Source of the DNA: Streptomyces sp. NRRL S-118
GTDB lineage: Bacteria > Actinomycetota > Actinomycetes > Streptomycetales > Streptomycetaceae
Direction of reading: 5' to 3'
NCBI RefSeq assembly: GCF_000716335.1
Contig: NZ_KL591005.1
Coordinates: 92,717 to 156,716, forward strand
Length of the DNA: 64,000 nt
The notes below the pieces were generated by a model, which saw only the letters and a list, made by a program, of their open reading frames with translations, was not told the origin of the DNA and did not search any database. The translations under genes and the position numbers were made by a program. Each line of letters begins with the position of its first letter. Within the stretch, counting starts at the first letter, position 1. Of this stretch, positions 41,943-52,707 are shown piece after piece.

Positions 41943-43475
41943 TTGAACGCAGTTCATGGAGCGAATCCGCTCCGTGACGCCGCCGACCGACGGCTCCCGC
42001 GCATCGCGGGGCCGTCGGGCCTGGTGATCTTCGGCGTCACGGGCGATTTGTCCCGTAAAAAGCTGATGCCTGCGGTGTACGACCTCGCCAACCGCGGCCT
42101 GCTGCCGCCGGGCTTCTCGCTGATCGGGTTCGCCCGTCGCGAGTGGCAGGACGAGGACTTCGCCGACGAGGTGTACCAGGCCGTCAAGCAGCACGCCCGC
42201 ACACCCTTCCGGGAGGAGGTGTGGCAGCAGCTCAGCCAGGGGATGCGGTTCGTCCAGGGCAACTTCGACGACAACGAGGCCTTCGAGACCCTCAAGAAGA
42301 CGATGGAGGAGCTCGACCAGGCGCAGGGCACCGGGGGCAACTTCGCGTTCTACCTCTCCGTACCGCCGAAGTTCTTCCCGCTCGTCGTCCAGCAGCTGAA
42401 GAAGCACGGGCTGGCCGACCAGAGCGACGGCTCCTGGCGGCGCGCGGTCATCGAGAAGCCCTTCGGGCACGACCTGGCCTCCGCCAAGGAGCTCAACTCG
42501 ATCGTCCACGAGGTGTTCGCCCCGGAGCAGGTCTTCCGGATCGACCACTACCTGGGCAAGGAGACCGTCCAGAACATCCTGGCGCTGCGGTTCGCCAACA
42601 CCCTCTTCGAGCCGATCTGGAACCGGTCGTACGTCGACCACGTGCAGATCACGATGGCCGAGGACATCGGCATCGGCGGCCGCGCCGGGTACTACGACGG
42701 CATCGGCGCCGCCCGTGACGTCATCCAGAACCACCTGCTCCAGCTGCTGGCGCTGACCGCGATGGAGGAGCCCGCCTCCTTCGACGCGGACGCGCTCGCG
42801 GCCGAGAAGACCAAGGTGCTGGGCGCGGTGAGGCTGCCCAAGGACCTCGGCAGGTCGACGGTGCGAGCCCAGTACTCCGCGGGATGGCAGGGCGGCGCGA
42901 AGGCCGTCGGCTATCTGGAGGAGGAGGGCATCGACCCCAAGTCCAAGACCGACACGTACGCCGCGATCAAGCTGGGGATCGACAACCGCCGCTGGGCTGG
43001 CGTCCCCTTCTACCTGCGCACCGGCAAGCGTCTCGGCCGCCGCGTCACCGAGATCGCGGTGGTCTTCCAGCGGGCCCCGCACTCCCCCTTCGACCACACG
43101 GCGACCGAGGAGCTGGGGCACAACGCCCTGGTCATCCGCGTCCAGCCGGACGAGGGCGTGACCATGCGGTTCGGCTCGAAGGTGCCGGGCACCTCCATGG
43201 AGGTGCGGGACGTCTCGATGGACTTCGCGTACGGCGAGTCCTTCACGGAGTCCAGCCCCGAGGCATACGAGCGGCTCATCCTCGACGTCCTGCTCGGTGA
43301 CGCGAACCTCTTCCCGCGCGTGGAGGAGGTCGAGCTGTCCTGGCAGATCCTCGACCCCATCGAGCAGTACTGGGACAAGCACGGCAAGCCCGCGCGGTAC
43401 CAGGCCGGGACCTGGGGGCCGGTCGAGGCGGACGAAATGCTCGCACGAGACGGACGGAGCTGGCGCCGGCCATGA
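41943..43475 (+). CDS. zwf: Glucose-6-phosphate dehydrogenase
   Basis: 510 residues. It oxidises glucose 6-phosphate to 6-phosphogluconolactone, making NADPH. The nucleotide fold is VIFGVTGDLSRKKLMPAVYD, the substrate loop EKPFGHDLASAKEL and the active-site signature RIDHYLGKETVQN. A TTG start is used: GGAGG lies nine bases before it, no in-frame ATG or GTG is nearby, and the family N-terminus LRDAADRRLPRIAGPSGLVI starts at residue 10. The stop overlaps opcA (ATGA). It acts with the OpcA activator encoded next. Confidence 0.95.
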   Translation: MNAVHGANPLRDAADRRLPRIAGPSGLVIFGVTGDLSRKKLMPAVYDLANRGLLPPGFSLIGFARREWQDEDFADEVYQAVKQHARTPFREEVWQQLSQGMRFVQGNFDDNEAFETLKKTMEELDQAQGTGGNFAFYLSVPPKFFPLVVQQLKKHGLADQSDGSWRRAVIEKPFGHDLASAKELNSIVHEVFAPEQVFRIDHYLGKETVQNILALRFANTLFEPIWNRSYVDHVQITMAEDIGIGGRAGYYDGIGAARDVIQNHLLQLLALTAMEEPASFDADALAAEKTKVLGAVRLPKDLGRSTVRAQYSAGWQGGAKAVGYLEEEGIDPKSKTDTYAAIKLGIDNRRWAGVPFYLRTGKRLGRRVTEIAVVFQRAPHSPFDHTATEELGHNALVIRVQPDEGVTMRFGSKVPGTSMEVRDVSMDFAYGESFTESSPEAYERLILDVLLGDANLFPRVEEVELSWQILDPIEQYWDKHGKPARYQAGTWGPVEADEMLARDGRSWRRP

Positions 43476-44512
43476 AGATCGACCTTACGGACACCACGTC
43501 CGGCAAGATCAACAAGGCCCTGGTGCAGGGCCGGCGGGCCATCGGCACGCCGGCCGTCGGCATGGTGCTCACCCTCGTCATCGTCACCGACGAGGAGAAC
43601 GCGTACGACGCGCTGAAGGCCGCCAACGAGGCGTCCCGCGAGCACCCGTCGCGCACCCTGGTCGTCATCAAGCGGTTCTCGCGCTCGCCGCGGGACCGGG
43701 CGAAGGCGCGCCTGGACGCCGAGGTGCGAGTGGGCGCGGACGCGGGCACCGGCGAGACGGTGGTGCTGCGGCTGTACGGCGAGGTCATCAATCATGCGCA
43801 GTCGGTGGTCCTGCCGCTGCTGCTGCCGGACGCGCCGGTCGTGGTGTGGTGGCCGGTCGACGCGCCGACCGACCCGGCGAAGGACCCGCTGGGCAACCTG
43901 GGCCAGCGGCGGGTGACCGACACCTACGCCGCGGAGCACCCGATCGAGGAGCTGAAGGCCCGCGCCGAGGCGTACACGCCGGGTGACACGGACCTGTCCT
44001 GGACGCGGATCACGCCGTGGCGTTCGATGCTCGCGGCGGCCCTCGACCAGATCCACTGCGAGGTCACCTCCGCCGAGGTGGAGGGCGAGGAGTTCAACCC
44101 GAGCGTCGAACTGCTGGCCATGTGGCTGGCCGACCGGCTGAAGGTTCCGGTGAAGCGCTCGCAGTCGCACGGCCCGGGGCTCACCGCCGTACGGCTGGCG
44201 ACCGACTGCGGTCCGATCGTGCTGGACCGCGCCGACGGTTCGCTGGCCACCCTGTCCATCGAGGGGCAGCCGGACCGGGCCGTGGCGCTCAAGCGGCGTG
44301 AGACGGCGGAGCTGATCGCCGAGGAGCTGCGCCGGCTCGACCCGGACGACACGTACGCCTCGGCGCTGCGGTACGGGATCGACCGGCTGGGCCGGCACGA
44401 GGACGCGGGGACCGCCGAGCCGGAGCCCGCCGCCGCGGCGGCGTCGCAAGGTGACGGATCCGCCAGGAAGGCCCCGGCGAAGGCCCCGGCGAAGAAGGCG
44501 GCCGCCAAGTGA
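43472..44512 (+). CDS. opcA: Glucose-6-phosphate dehydrogenase assembly/activator protein OpcA
   Basis: 346 residues. OpcA stabilises or redox-regulates G6PDH in actinobacteria and cyanobacteria. Typical segments are MKIDLTDTTSGKINKALVQG, VVLPLLLPDAPVVVWWPVDA and DLSWTRITPWRSMLAAALDQ. The C-terminal tail is Ala/Lys-rich (APAKAPAKKAAAK), a likely disordered end. It overlaps zwf upstream (ATGA) and pgl downstream (GTGA), so all three are made in step. Confidence 0.94.
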   Translation: MKIDLTDTTSGKINKALVQGRRAIGTPAVGMVLTLVIVTDEENAYDALKAANEASREHPSRTLVVIKRFSRSPRDRAKARLDAEVRVGADAGTGETVVLRLYGEVINHAQSVVLPLLLPDAPVVVWWPVDAPTDPAKDPLGNLGQRRVTDTYAAEHPIEELKARAEAYTPGDTDLSWTRITPWRSMLAAALDQIHCEVTSAEVEGEEFNPSVELLAMWLADRLKVPVKRSQSHGPGLTAVRLATDCGPIVLDRADGSLATLSIEGQPDRAVALKRRETAELIAEELRRLDPDDTYASALRYGIDRLGRHEDAGTAEPEPAAAAASQGDGSARKAPAKAPAKKAAAK

Positions 44513-45315
44513 GCGCACCACGGCTGGTGGTCCACCGCGACAAGGAGCTGATGGCGCAGGCCGCGGCGGCCCGGCTGATCACGACCATCGTGGACGCCCA
44601 GGCCGCCCGCGGCTCCGCCTCGGTGGTCCTGACGGGTGGTCGCAACGGCAACGGCCTGCTGGCCGCGCTGGGTTCGTCGCCCGCCCGCGACGCGATCGAC
44701 TGGTCGCGGCTCGACCTGTGGTGGGGCGACGAGCGGTTCCTGCCGGAGGGCGACCCCGACCGCAACGACACGCAGGCCCGCGCCGCCCTGCTGGACGCCG
44801 TCCCGCTGGACCCGACGCGGGTGCACACCATGCCGGTGTCGGGCGGTGCGTACGGTACGGACGCGGACGCCGCGGCCGCCGCGTACGCCGAGGAGCTCGC
44901 CACGGCGGCCCGGGCGGGTGACGGTGCGCCGGCGGGCGTCTCCACCGACGCCGCGGTGCCGGCTTTCGACGTGCTGATGCTCGGCGTCGGACCGGACACG
45001 CACGTCGCATCGCTGTTCCCCGAGCACCCCGCGCTGCGGGAGACGGAGCGCACGGTGGTGGGTGTGCACGGCGCGCCGAAGCCGCCGCCGACCCGTGTCT
45101 CGCTGACGTTCCGGGCGATCCGCGCGGCGCGTGAGGTGTGGCTGCTGGCGGCGGGCGAGGACAAGGCGAAGGCGGCCGCGACCGCCCTGTCGGGTGCGGG
45201 CGAGCTCCAGGCCCCAGCCGCCGGGGCGTACGGTCTGGACCGGACGCTGTGGCTCCTGGACGCCGCGGCGGCCTCGGAGCTCCCGCGTTCGCTGTACTCG
45301 CCGGCGTCGCCCTGA
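44509..45315 (+). CDS. pgl: 6-phosphogluconolactonase
   Basis: 268 residues, DevB type. It hydrolyses 6-phosphogluconolactone, the product of Zwf. Motifs: VVLTGGRNGNGLLAALG, WSRLDLWWGDERFLPEGDPD with RND, LMLGVGPDTHVASLFPEHPA and VSLTFRAIRAAREVWLLAAG. The GTG start overlaps the opcA stop. The conserved His of the GPDGH motif appears here as GPDTHVAS. Last gene of the pentose phosphate operon, followed by a strong terminator. Confidence 0.94.
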   Translation: MSAPRLVVHRDKELMAQAAAARLITTIVDAQAARGSASVVLTGGRNGNGLLAALGSSPARDAIDWSRLDLWWGDERFLPEGDPDRNDTQARAALLDAVPLDPTRVHTMPVSGGAYGTDADAAAAAYAEELATAARAGDGAPAGVSTDAAVPAFDVLMLGVGPDTHVASLFPEHPALRETERTVVGVHGAPKPPPTRVSLTFRAIRAAREVWLLAAGEDKAKAAATALSGAGELQAPAAGAYGLDRTLWLLDAAAASELPRSLYSPASP

Positions 45316-45340
45316 GGCTCCGCCCGCACGGAGGTACGCA

Positions 45341-45382
45341 CGGAACGGCCCGGTCCACCGCGAGGTGGACCGGGCCGTTCCG
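45341..45382. terminator. Terminator of the pentose phosphate operon
   Basis: A perfect 19-bp stem (CGGAACGGCCCGGTCCACC / GGTGGACCGGGCCGTTCCG) with a GCGA loop, between the convergent pgl and acyltransferase genes. It can serve both. Confidence 0.9.
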
Positions 45383-45385
45383 CCG

Positions 45386-45421
45386 TGCGGGCTCAGCGCG
45401 TGGTGCGGGCTCAGCGCGTGG
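45386..45421. repeat. 18-bp exact tandem duplication over a stop codon
   Basis: TGCGGGCTCAGCGCGTGG occurs at 45386-45403 and again at 45404-45421. The second copy contains the TGA (minus strand) of the acyltransferase gene; the first is a copy just past the stop. Confidence 0.85.
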
Positions 45422-46580
45422 TGGAAGCGGCGTCGCGGCGGCGCCTGCGCAGCAGCAGCCGCTGTCCGGGCAGCTCCACCGCGTGGTAAAGGGCCGCCGA
45501 CAGGACGAGGGACACGGTGAGGAGGAGCGCCCCCGCGCCGACGGAGGAGAAGCCCTCGACGTGCGGGGTGCGGCCGAACCACAGCCCGGCGGCGGACAGC
45601 ACCAGCAGATGGATCATGTAGAAGGCGAAGGACCACTCGCCGAGCCGGACGAGCCGGCGGCCGCGCCACAGCGACGGTGTGCCCCGGACGTCGGCGACCG
45701 CGCCGGCCGCGATGAGCAGCGCGAACCCGAGCACGGTGGCCGAGGCGTACGCACCGCGCAGCTCCGGCACGAGGAGGTAGCCCGCCACCGTGACCGCCAG
45801 CGAGACACCGAGTCCGGGGCCGTGCCACCGGCCCAGTGCCACCAGCCGGGCGAGCGCCATACCGAGGACGAACTCGGGCAGCCGGGCGGGCGGGAAGTTG
45901 AAGGCCATCCCCAGGTGCCAGGCCGATTCGGCGCCCGGCACGGACATCACCGTCACGGCGCACAGTGCCGCCACGACGTGGAGCGCTCCGGCGCCCAGCC
46001 GGCGGACCACCGCGAACAGGGCCGGGAACGCGGCGTAGAAGAACGCCTCGCAGACGAGCGACCAGCTGACCGGGTTGACGGCCTGCCACCACTCGGTCCG
46101 CCAGGCACTCACCAGCAGCAGGTTCGCCACGACCTCGCCGTAACCGTCCCGTGGCCGCAACCCCGGCAGCACGGTGAACGCCAGCAGCAGGGTGACCGCC
46201 GCCGTCACCAGGTGCACCGGGTAGATGCGGGCGACGCGGCGGCGCCAGAACGCCGGTGCCCGGTCGCCGGGACGGGCCGACCACGCCAGGACGAAGCCGG
46301 AGAGGACGAAGAAGAAGGACACGCCGACGAGGCCCGGCGCGAACGCCCGGTTCACCAGTTCGTGGTCCTGGCCGCCGAAGTAGCCGGCATGCCATACGTG
46401 GTAGAGGAAGACGAGGAGGGCCGCGGCCCATCTCATCCCGGTCAGCGAGGGCAGCCGGCCGCCCCGCGGGGCCCGTGCACTCCTTTCGGCGGCTCGTGAC
46501 GGCGGCTCGGTGAGCCGGTGGTCGTGGAGCGAGACAGACAACGCGCTGTTCCGTTCAGCCGTCCTTCGGGTGGTCAGCAC
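45411..46580 (-). CDS. Acyltransferase 3 family membrane protein
   Basis: 389 residues with about ten membrane helices. The family start LPSLTGMRWAAALLVFLYHV has the catalytic-type His in FLYHVWHAGYF, and GLVGVSFFFVLSGFVLAWSA with the R-R-R-V-ARIYP loop (RRRVARIYPVHLV) follows. These enzymes O-acetylate or acylate sugars of polysaccharides, glycolipids or antibiotics. The N-terminal 40 residues are not conserved, so the true start is uncertain (GTG 46580 used). It is convergent with pgl. Substrate unknown. Confidence 0.87.
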   Translation of the reverse strand: MLTTRRTAERNSALSVSLHDHRLTEPPSRAAERSARAPRGGRLPSLTGMRWAAALLVFLYHVWHAGYFGGQDHELVNRAFAPGLVGVSFFFVLSGFVLAWSARPGDRAPAFWRRRVARIYPVHLVTAAVTLLLAFTVLPGLRPRDGYGEVVANLLLVSAWRTEWWQAVNPVSWSLVCEAFFYAAFPALFAVVRRLGAGALHVVAALCAVTVMSVPGAESAWHLGMAFNFPPARLPEFVLGMALARLVALGRWHGPGLGVSLAVTVAGYLLVPELRGAYASATVLGFALLIAAGAVADVRGTPSLWRGRRLVRLGEWSFAFYMIHLLVLSAAGLWFGRTPHVEGFSSVGAGALLLTVSLVLSAALYHAVELPGQRLLLRRRRRDAASTTR

Positions 46581-46664
46581 CTGCGGCGGCAGGCGCGGGA
46601 GCCAGCCACGATACGTGCCGGGGCACCGGGCCGCTCCGGTGGTGTGCCGCCGGATGGAGCAACC

Positions 46665-48386
46665 TCACCGCTGGAGGAACGGCTCCAGCAGCTCCGGCAC
46701 CGCGTTCGCGGCGAAGCACAGCGCCTCGCTCTCGTCGGCGTCGTGGACGTGGTAGGCGCCGGCTCCCGCCGCCGTCGTCGCGGTGAGCGTGACCAGTCCC
46801 GCGCGGCGCTGGAGCCACGACTGCCTGACCGTCCAGCCGATGACACCGCCACGCTGCAGGGCGACCGTCGCGCGCCGGACCGTGCCGGACCGCGTGAGGA
46901 GGTAGCCGCCGCTGATGCCGTGGCCGAGGGCGCGGTACGCGTCCAGGGCGAGGGCGATCGCCACCGGCGTCAGGAGCGCGGCAATGGCGGCGGCCGCGTA
47001 CAACAGGACGTCCCGGCCGACGGCCACGGCGAGGACCGCCGGCAGCACGGCCGGGACGAGTGCGGCTCCCACCGCCCGGCGCAGCCTGCGGGTCCGCGCC
47101 GCGCGGGGGTGCGCGGTGAGGGGCCGGGCCGTCAGGGGCAGCTCCGACGAGTGCAGCTCCGGCACGGGCTGCGCGGTGGGGAGCTGCGCGCTGCTGAAGG
47201 GCTGGGCGCGGAGAGGCTGGGCCGGGAGCCGCGTGCCGGTGGCGGCCGGTGCCTCGCGCAGCACCCGGGCGGCCACGTCATGGGCCAGGGCACGCGGCAC
47301 GGCGGGCAGCAGCGTCCGGTGGTCGGCGTGCTGGTCCTCCTCGTCCTGCGTGAGTCCGGTGGCGATCGCGTCGACCCGGGCGGCGCCGCACAGGCGCGCG
47401 CCGAGCGGCTCGACCAGCTCGACACCGCGCAGCCGCCGCTCCTCGATGGAAAGGGAGCGTGCGGTGAGGAGTCCGCGGCGGACCCTGAGCGTGCCGCCGG
47501 GCTCGCGCTCCAGCCGGTAGTTCCACCACATCTCGACCCAGAGTCCGAGGGCCCCTGCCGCACCGGTGACCGCGGCGGCCGCGGTGAGGGCGAGGACGGT
47601 CCAGACCAGGGGCGTGTCCCGGAATCGGTCACCGATCCAGTCGATGACCGCCCGTTGGGCCCCGAACCAGTCGCTGACCTGGAGCACGGCCCCGGCGGCC
47701 GCCCCGCCGAGCGCCGGGGCGACGAACGAGACCGGGGCGTACCGGATCCAGGCGGGATCCAGCGCGGCCAGCTCGCCGTCGGCCGGGGTGCCGTGGTCGC
47801 GGGCGAGCGTGCGGTCGAGCAGCTCGCGCCGCAGCCGCTCGCCCTCGGCCCGGGTGACGGGGTCGAGCTCCAGCGTGGAGTCGCCACCCGTGTGCTCCCC
47901 GGTTCCTATGCGGACCTTGACCAGTCCGAGGAGGCGCAACAGCGGATGGGCCGTCAGGTCGACACTGCGGATCCGTTCCCGGGGCAGTGAGCGACGCTTG
48001 ACGAGCAGCAGCCCGGTGTGGAGCTCGGCGCGCTCGGGCCCGATGCGGTAGCGCGTCCTGCGCCAGCGCACGTGGTCGGCGGCCGCCGAACCCGTGATGA
48101 GGACGACCGCGCCGGCCAGGACGAACGCGCACGCCTGCCACACCGTCATCGCCCCGGCCAGACCCAGGAACACGGGGACGCCTCCACCGGCCGCGACACC
48201 GGCCGTCACCAGTGCGGTGACGGCGACGGTCCGCCCGTCGAGCCGCCGCCAGCCGTCCTCCCCGGGCAGGCCGGGCGCCGGGGGGACGGCCGGGGCGGCG
48301 GGTGCGGGCTGCCCGGCGGGTGCGGCCTGCCCGGCGGGTGCGGCCTGCCCGGCGGAGGCCGTGTCCTCGGCCCCCGCGGCGGTCAT
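46665..48386 (-). CDS. Membrane protein with two bacterial PH-like (DUF304/bPH2) domains
   Basis: 573 residues. A disordered Ala/Pro/Gly/Gln N-terminus (about 10-40, from an 18-bp DNA repeat) is followed by two helices and a first bPH2 domain (RTRYRIGPERAELHTGLLLV, SLPRERIRSVDLTAHPLLRL, LVKVRIGTG). Another helix pair and a second domain (SLSIEERRLRGVELVEPLGA) come next, then a last helix pair and third-like part. This fits YdbT-type proteins. Function is unknown. The start ATG overlaps the stop of the single-domain protein upstream (ATGA). Confidence 0.85.
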   Translation of the reverse strand: MTAAGAEDTASAGQAAPAGQAAPAGQPAPAAPAVPPAPGLPGEDGWRRLDGRTVAVTALVTAGVAAGGGVPVFLGLAGAMTVWQACAFVLAGAVVLITGSAAADHVRWRRTRYRIGPERAELHTGLLLVKRRSLPRERIRSVDLTAHPLLRLLGLVKVRIGTGEHTGGDSTLELDPVTRAEGERLRRELLDRTLARDHGTPADGELAALDPAWIRYAPVSFVAPALGGAAAGAVLQVSDWFGAQRAVIDWIGDRFRDTPLVWTVLALTAAAAVTGAAGALGLWVEMWWNYRLEREPGGTLRVRRGLLTARSLSIEERRLRGVELVEPLGARLCGAARVDAIATGLTQDEEDQHADHRTLLPAVPRALAHDVAARVLREAPAATGTRLPAQPLRAQPFSSAQLPTAQPVPELHSSELPLTARPLTAHPRAARTRRLRRAVGAALVPAVLPAVLAVAVGRDVLLYAAAAIAALLTPVAIALALDAYRALGHGISGGYLLTRSGTVRRATVALQRGGVIGWTVRQSWLQRRAGLVTLTATTAAGAGAYHVHDADESEALCFAANAVPELLEPFLQR

Positions 48387-48883
48387 GTCGCGTCCCCGGG
48401 GGTGGCCCGGGTGAGCACGGTCAGCCGCTCGGCGAGCTCCGCGGCCAGTTCGTGGTCGAGCCCCTCGATCCTGAGGGCACCCTTGGCGGAGGCGGTGGTG
48501 ACGGTGACCGTGGCGAGCCGGAACGCCTGCTCCAGCGGCCCGCGCACGGTGTCCACGGTCTGGATCCGCGACATCGGCGCGATCCGCCACTCCCGCAGGA
48601 AGTAGCCGGTACGGACGTAGACGGCGTCGTCCGTGACCTCCCACCGGTGGACGCCGAACCACCAGCGGGGGAGGAACGCGGTGCAGGCCAGTCCCAGCAC
48701 GGCCACGGCCGCCGCGGGCAGCAGCAGCCAGGTGCGCGCGGGCGCGATGAACACGCCCAGCAGCACCAGGACGGCCACGGGCGCCGCGGTCAGCAGCGCC
48801 AGCTGGACCCGCCACCAGCCGACGGCCCGCTCGCTCGGCGCGTGGGCCGGCGGCCGCAGCCGCACCACGTTCTCCCCCGCCAT
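48383..48883 (-). CDS. Membrane protein with one bacterial PH-like (DUF304/bPH2) domain
   Basis: 166 residues, YdbS-like. Two helices (VQLALLTAAPVAVLVLLGVF; WLLLPAAAVAVLGLACTAFL) lead to the bPH2 domain (WEVTDDAVYVRTGYFLREWR, IAPMSRIQTVDTVRGPLEQA). Together with the larger downstream protein it forms the YdbS/YdbT pair found in many Gram-positives. It lies nine bases after pgi on the same strand. Confidence 0.87.
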   Translation of the reverse strand: MAGENVVRLRPPAHAPSERAVGWWRVQLALLTAAPVAVLVLLGVFIAPARTWLLLPAAAVAVLGLACTAFLPRWWFGVHRWEVTDDAVYVRTGYFLREWRIAPMSRIQTVDTVRGPLEQAFRLATVTVTTASAKGALRIEGLDHELAAELAERLTVLTRATPGDAT

Positions 48884-48892
48884 CGGACCCTC

Positions 48893-50563
<1,671 letters not shown>

Positions 50564-50613
50564 CAGCCCACTTCTTCTCGTACCTGCCTGCTTGCCCCGC
50601 TGCGGCTCCCAAC

Positions 50614-51831
50614 CTAATTGATCTGCCGCGTCAGTGAAGCGACGGCAAGCGCGAACAGTCCGGCGGCCAGCAGGGCGGGGGTGTTCAGTCCCCAGGCCGC
50701 CGCCACCGCGCCGCCCAGCAGCGCGCCGAGCGGGGCGCCGCCGATGGCGAGCGTGCGGAAGGCGGCGCTCGTCCGGCCGAGCATGCCCTCCGGGCTGCGC
50801 TCCTGCATGAGCGTGACCTGGTGGACGTTCCACACCATGCCCATGAGTCCGAACACCGCCATCGCGGCGACGGCGACCCACAGTTCGCGTACCGTGCCCA
50901 TCGCCACCAGGGCGCCGGTCTGCACGGTTCCGGCGGCGAGGACCGCGCGTATCCGTCCGATCCGGGCGCCGATGGGCCCGGCGACCGCCCCGCCGGCCAG
51001 ACTGCCCGCGGCGTACGCCGTGATGGCCGCCGCGAAACCGGCGTCCCCCGCGCCCAGCCACCCGGTGACGTGCAGCACCAGCGTCGCGATGAGCGCGCCC
51101 ACCCCGACGTTCGTCAGGGTGGTGGCCACGCACAGGGCGCGCTGGGTGGCATCCCGCCACAGCACCCGCAGCCCCTCGGCCATCTCCGCCCGCAGGGTGG
51201 AGCCGGGAGGGCGCGGGGCCCGTTGTGGCGCCGTCACGCGCAACGAGGCCACCAGCAGCGCCGCCAGGACGTACGTGGCGGCGTCCGCCGCGTACGGCAC
51301 GGCGGCACCCGCCACCAGCAGCACCGGCACCAGCGGCGCGGCGAGGAACCCGCCGGCGAACTGCTGTCCCGTCATCAGGCGGGCGTTGGCGCTCGCCAGC
51401 GTCTCCGGCGGCACCAGCGACGGCAGCAGCGCGGTGGCGGCATTGTCGAAGAGCGTCTGGAGCGTGGTGAGCGCGAACGCGAGCGCGAGCAACAGGCCTA
51501 TCGACGCGTGTCCGAGGGCGATCGCGGCGGCGAAGCCGGCCATGAGCACCCCGCGGACGAGGTCGACCGCCCACATGGCGCGCCGCTGGTCGATCCGGTC
51601 GGCGACGGCCCCGCCCAGCAGCCCGAAGAGGAGCCACGGCAGGTAGCCGCACGCGGTCACCGCGGCGATCAGCAGCGGGTCACGGGTCAGCGAGGCGGCC
51701 AGCAGCGGCAGCGCGGCGGTGCGCAGCGAGTCGCCGAACTTCGAGACGACCGCGGCGGCCCACAGCCGCCCGAACCCACCGCGCCACGCGGGAACGGCCC
51801 GCGCCGGGCGCACAGCCTGAGCTTCCGCCAC
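50614..51831 (-). CDS. MFS transporter (enterobactin-exporter-like, DHA3 type)
   Basis: 405 residues, twelve helices. The N-terminus [20 protein letters not shown] and the loop [20 protein letters not shown] (motif A region of DHA3 exporters) identify the family, usually drug or siderophore exporters. The GTG at 51831 ([13 protein letters not shown]) has GGAGGGGGAG upstream and fixes the start. It ends 51 bases before pgi. Substrate unknown. Confidence 0.87.
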   Translation of the reverse strand: MAEAQAVRPARAVPAWRGGFGRLWAAAVVSKFGDSLRTAALPLLAASLTRDPLLIAAVTACGYLPWLLFGLLGGAVADRIDQRRAMWAVDLVRGVLMAGFAAAIALGHASIGLLLALAFALTTLQTLFDNAATALLPSLVPPETLASANARLMTGQQFAGGFLAAPLVPVLLVAGAAVPYAADAATYVLAALLVASLRVTAPQRAPRPPGSTLRAEMAEGLRVLWRDATQRALCVATTLTNVGVGALIATLVLHVTGWLGAGDAGFAAAITAYAAGSLAGGAVAGPIGARIGRIRAVLAAGTVQTGALVAMGTVRELWVAVAAMAVFGLMGMVWNVHQVTLMQERSPEGMLGRTSAAFRTLAIGGAPLGALLGGAVAAAWGLNTPALLAAGLFALAVASLTRQIN

Positions 51832-51925
51832 AACTCCCCCTCCGCGCCGGGCCGTCCGACACGACCAACGGTAGGGGGCACCACTGACAACGGGGCTGCG
51901 CCGGCCGGCGGGGGCCGCGACGGCA

Positions 51926-51962
51926 ACGGGCTCCGCCGGTGGTGTCCACCGGCGGAGCCCGT
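51926..51962 (-). terminator. Terminator after the RbpA-family gene
   Basis: 17-bp perfect stem ACGGGCTCCGCCGGTGG / CCACCGGCGGAGCCCGT with a TGT loop, directly beyond the stop at 51973 on the minus strand. Confidence 0.8.
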
Positions 51963-51972
51963 CACTCACACA

Positions 51973-52308
51973 TCAGATCTCGCCCCGCAGTTTGGCGAGC
52001 GCCTCGGCCAGGATCGCCTCGCCGTCCGCGTCGCTGCGCCGCTCGCGCACGTACGCGAGGTGCGTCTTGTACGGCTCCGTGCGCGGCGGGTCCGGCGGGT
52101 TGTCCCGGTCCTGTCCGGCCGGGAACCCGCACCGCGGGCAGTCCCAGGTGTCCGGAACCTGTGCGTCGCTGGCGAAGCTGGGCTGGGTCTCGTGCCCGTT
52201 CGAGCACCAGAAGGAGATCCGGAGACGCGGCGCGGATTCGCCCCGCTCGGCCTCCCCCATCGGCCCCGCCCCGACCCGGCTTCCCCGGATCGCGTTGCCA
52301 CTTGCCAC
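51973..52308 (-). CDS. RbpA-family RNA-polymerase-binding protein (paralogue)
   Basis: 111 residues. RbpA-type proteins bind the principal sigma factor and core polymerase. The N-terminal basic segment (MASGNAIRGSRVGAG) matches the RbpA basic linker start (xALRGSRL). A zinc-type site appears as FWCSNGHETQPS (Cys-x3-His) with TWDCPRCGFPAG (Cys-x2-Cys). The C-terminal helix TEPYKTHLAYVRERRSDADG and AEALAKLRGEI corresponds to the sigma-interacting domain. It differs from classical RbpA in length and middle part, so it is likely the second family member kept next to secG in Streptomyces. Confidence 0.82.
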   Translation of the reverse strand: MASGNAIRGSRVGAGPMGEAERGESAPRLRISFWCSNGHETQPSFASDAQVPDTWDCPRCGFPAGQDRDNPPDPPRTEPYKTHLAYVRERRSDADGEAILAEALAKLRGEI

Positions 52309-52418
52309 GGTCGTAACTCCCTGCGTGATGGTGCTCGAAGATGCCCCAGTCTACGTAAGGCCCAACGCGCGTCCAGTGATTGGAGTTACACCCGGCCACC
52401 GGACGCGGAACCGCCGGC

Positions 52419-52649
52419 TCAGCCGTCCAGCTTCACCAGCAGCGCAAGTACGACAATGCACGCGAACCACAGCAGACCGACCACTACGGTGATGCGGTCC
52501 AGGTTGCGTTCGGCGACGGACGAGCCACCGACGGACGACTGCATGCCGCCGCCGAACATGTCGGAGAGGCCGCCGCCCTTCCCCTTGTGCATCAGCACCA
52601 GCAGCATCAGCAGCAGGCTGAAGACGATCAGGGCGATCGAGAACCCCAT
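52419..52649 (-). CDS. secG: Preprotein translocase subunit SecG
   Basis: 76 residues. Two transmembrane helices (GFSIALIVFSLLLMLLVLMH and RITVVVGLLWFACIVVLALL) are joined by the Gly-rich loop KGKGGGLSDMFGGGMQSS typical of SecG. It aids SecYE/SecA protein export. The ATG at 52649 is used; a GTG two codons upstream is possible. Located between tpiA and the RbpA-like gene, the conserved Gram-positive position. Confidence 0.92.
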   Translation of the reverse strand: MGFSIALIVFSLLLMLLVLMHKGKGGGLSDMFGGGMQSSVGGSSVAERNLDRITVVVGLLWFACIVVLALLVKLDG

Positions 52650-52707
52650 AACCACGGCTGGACCCTACTTCCTGGCAATTCTCGGACTTCTGGACTTCTA
52701 CGGACGA

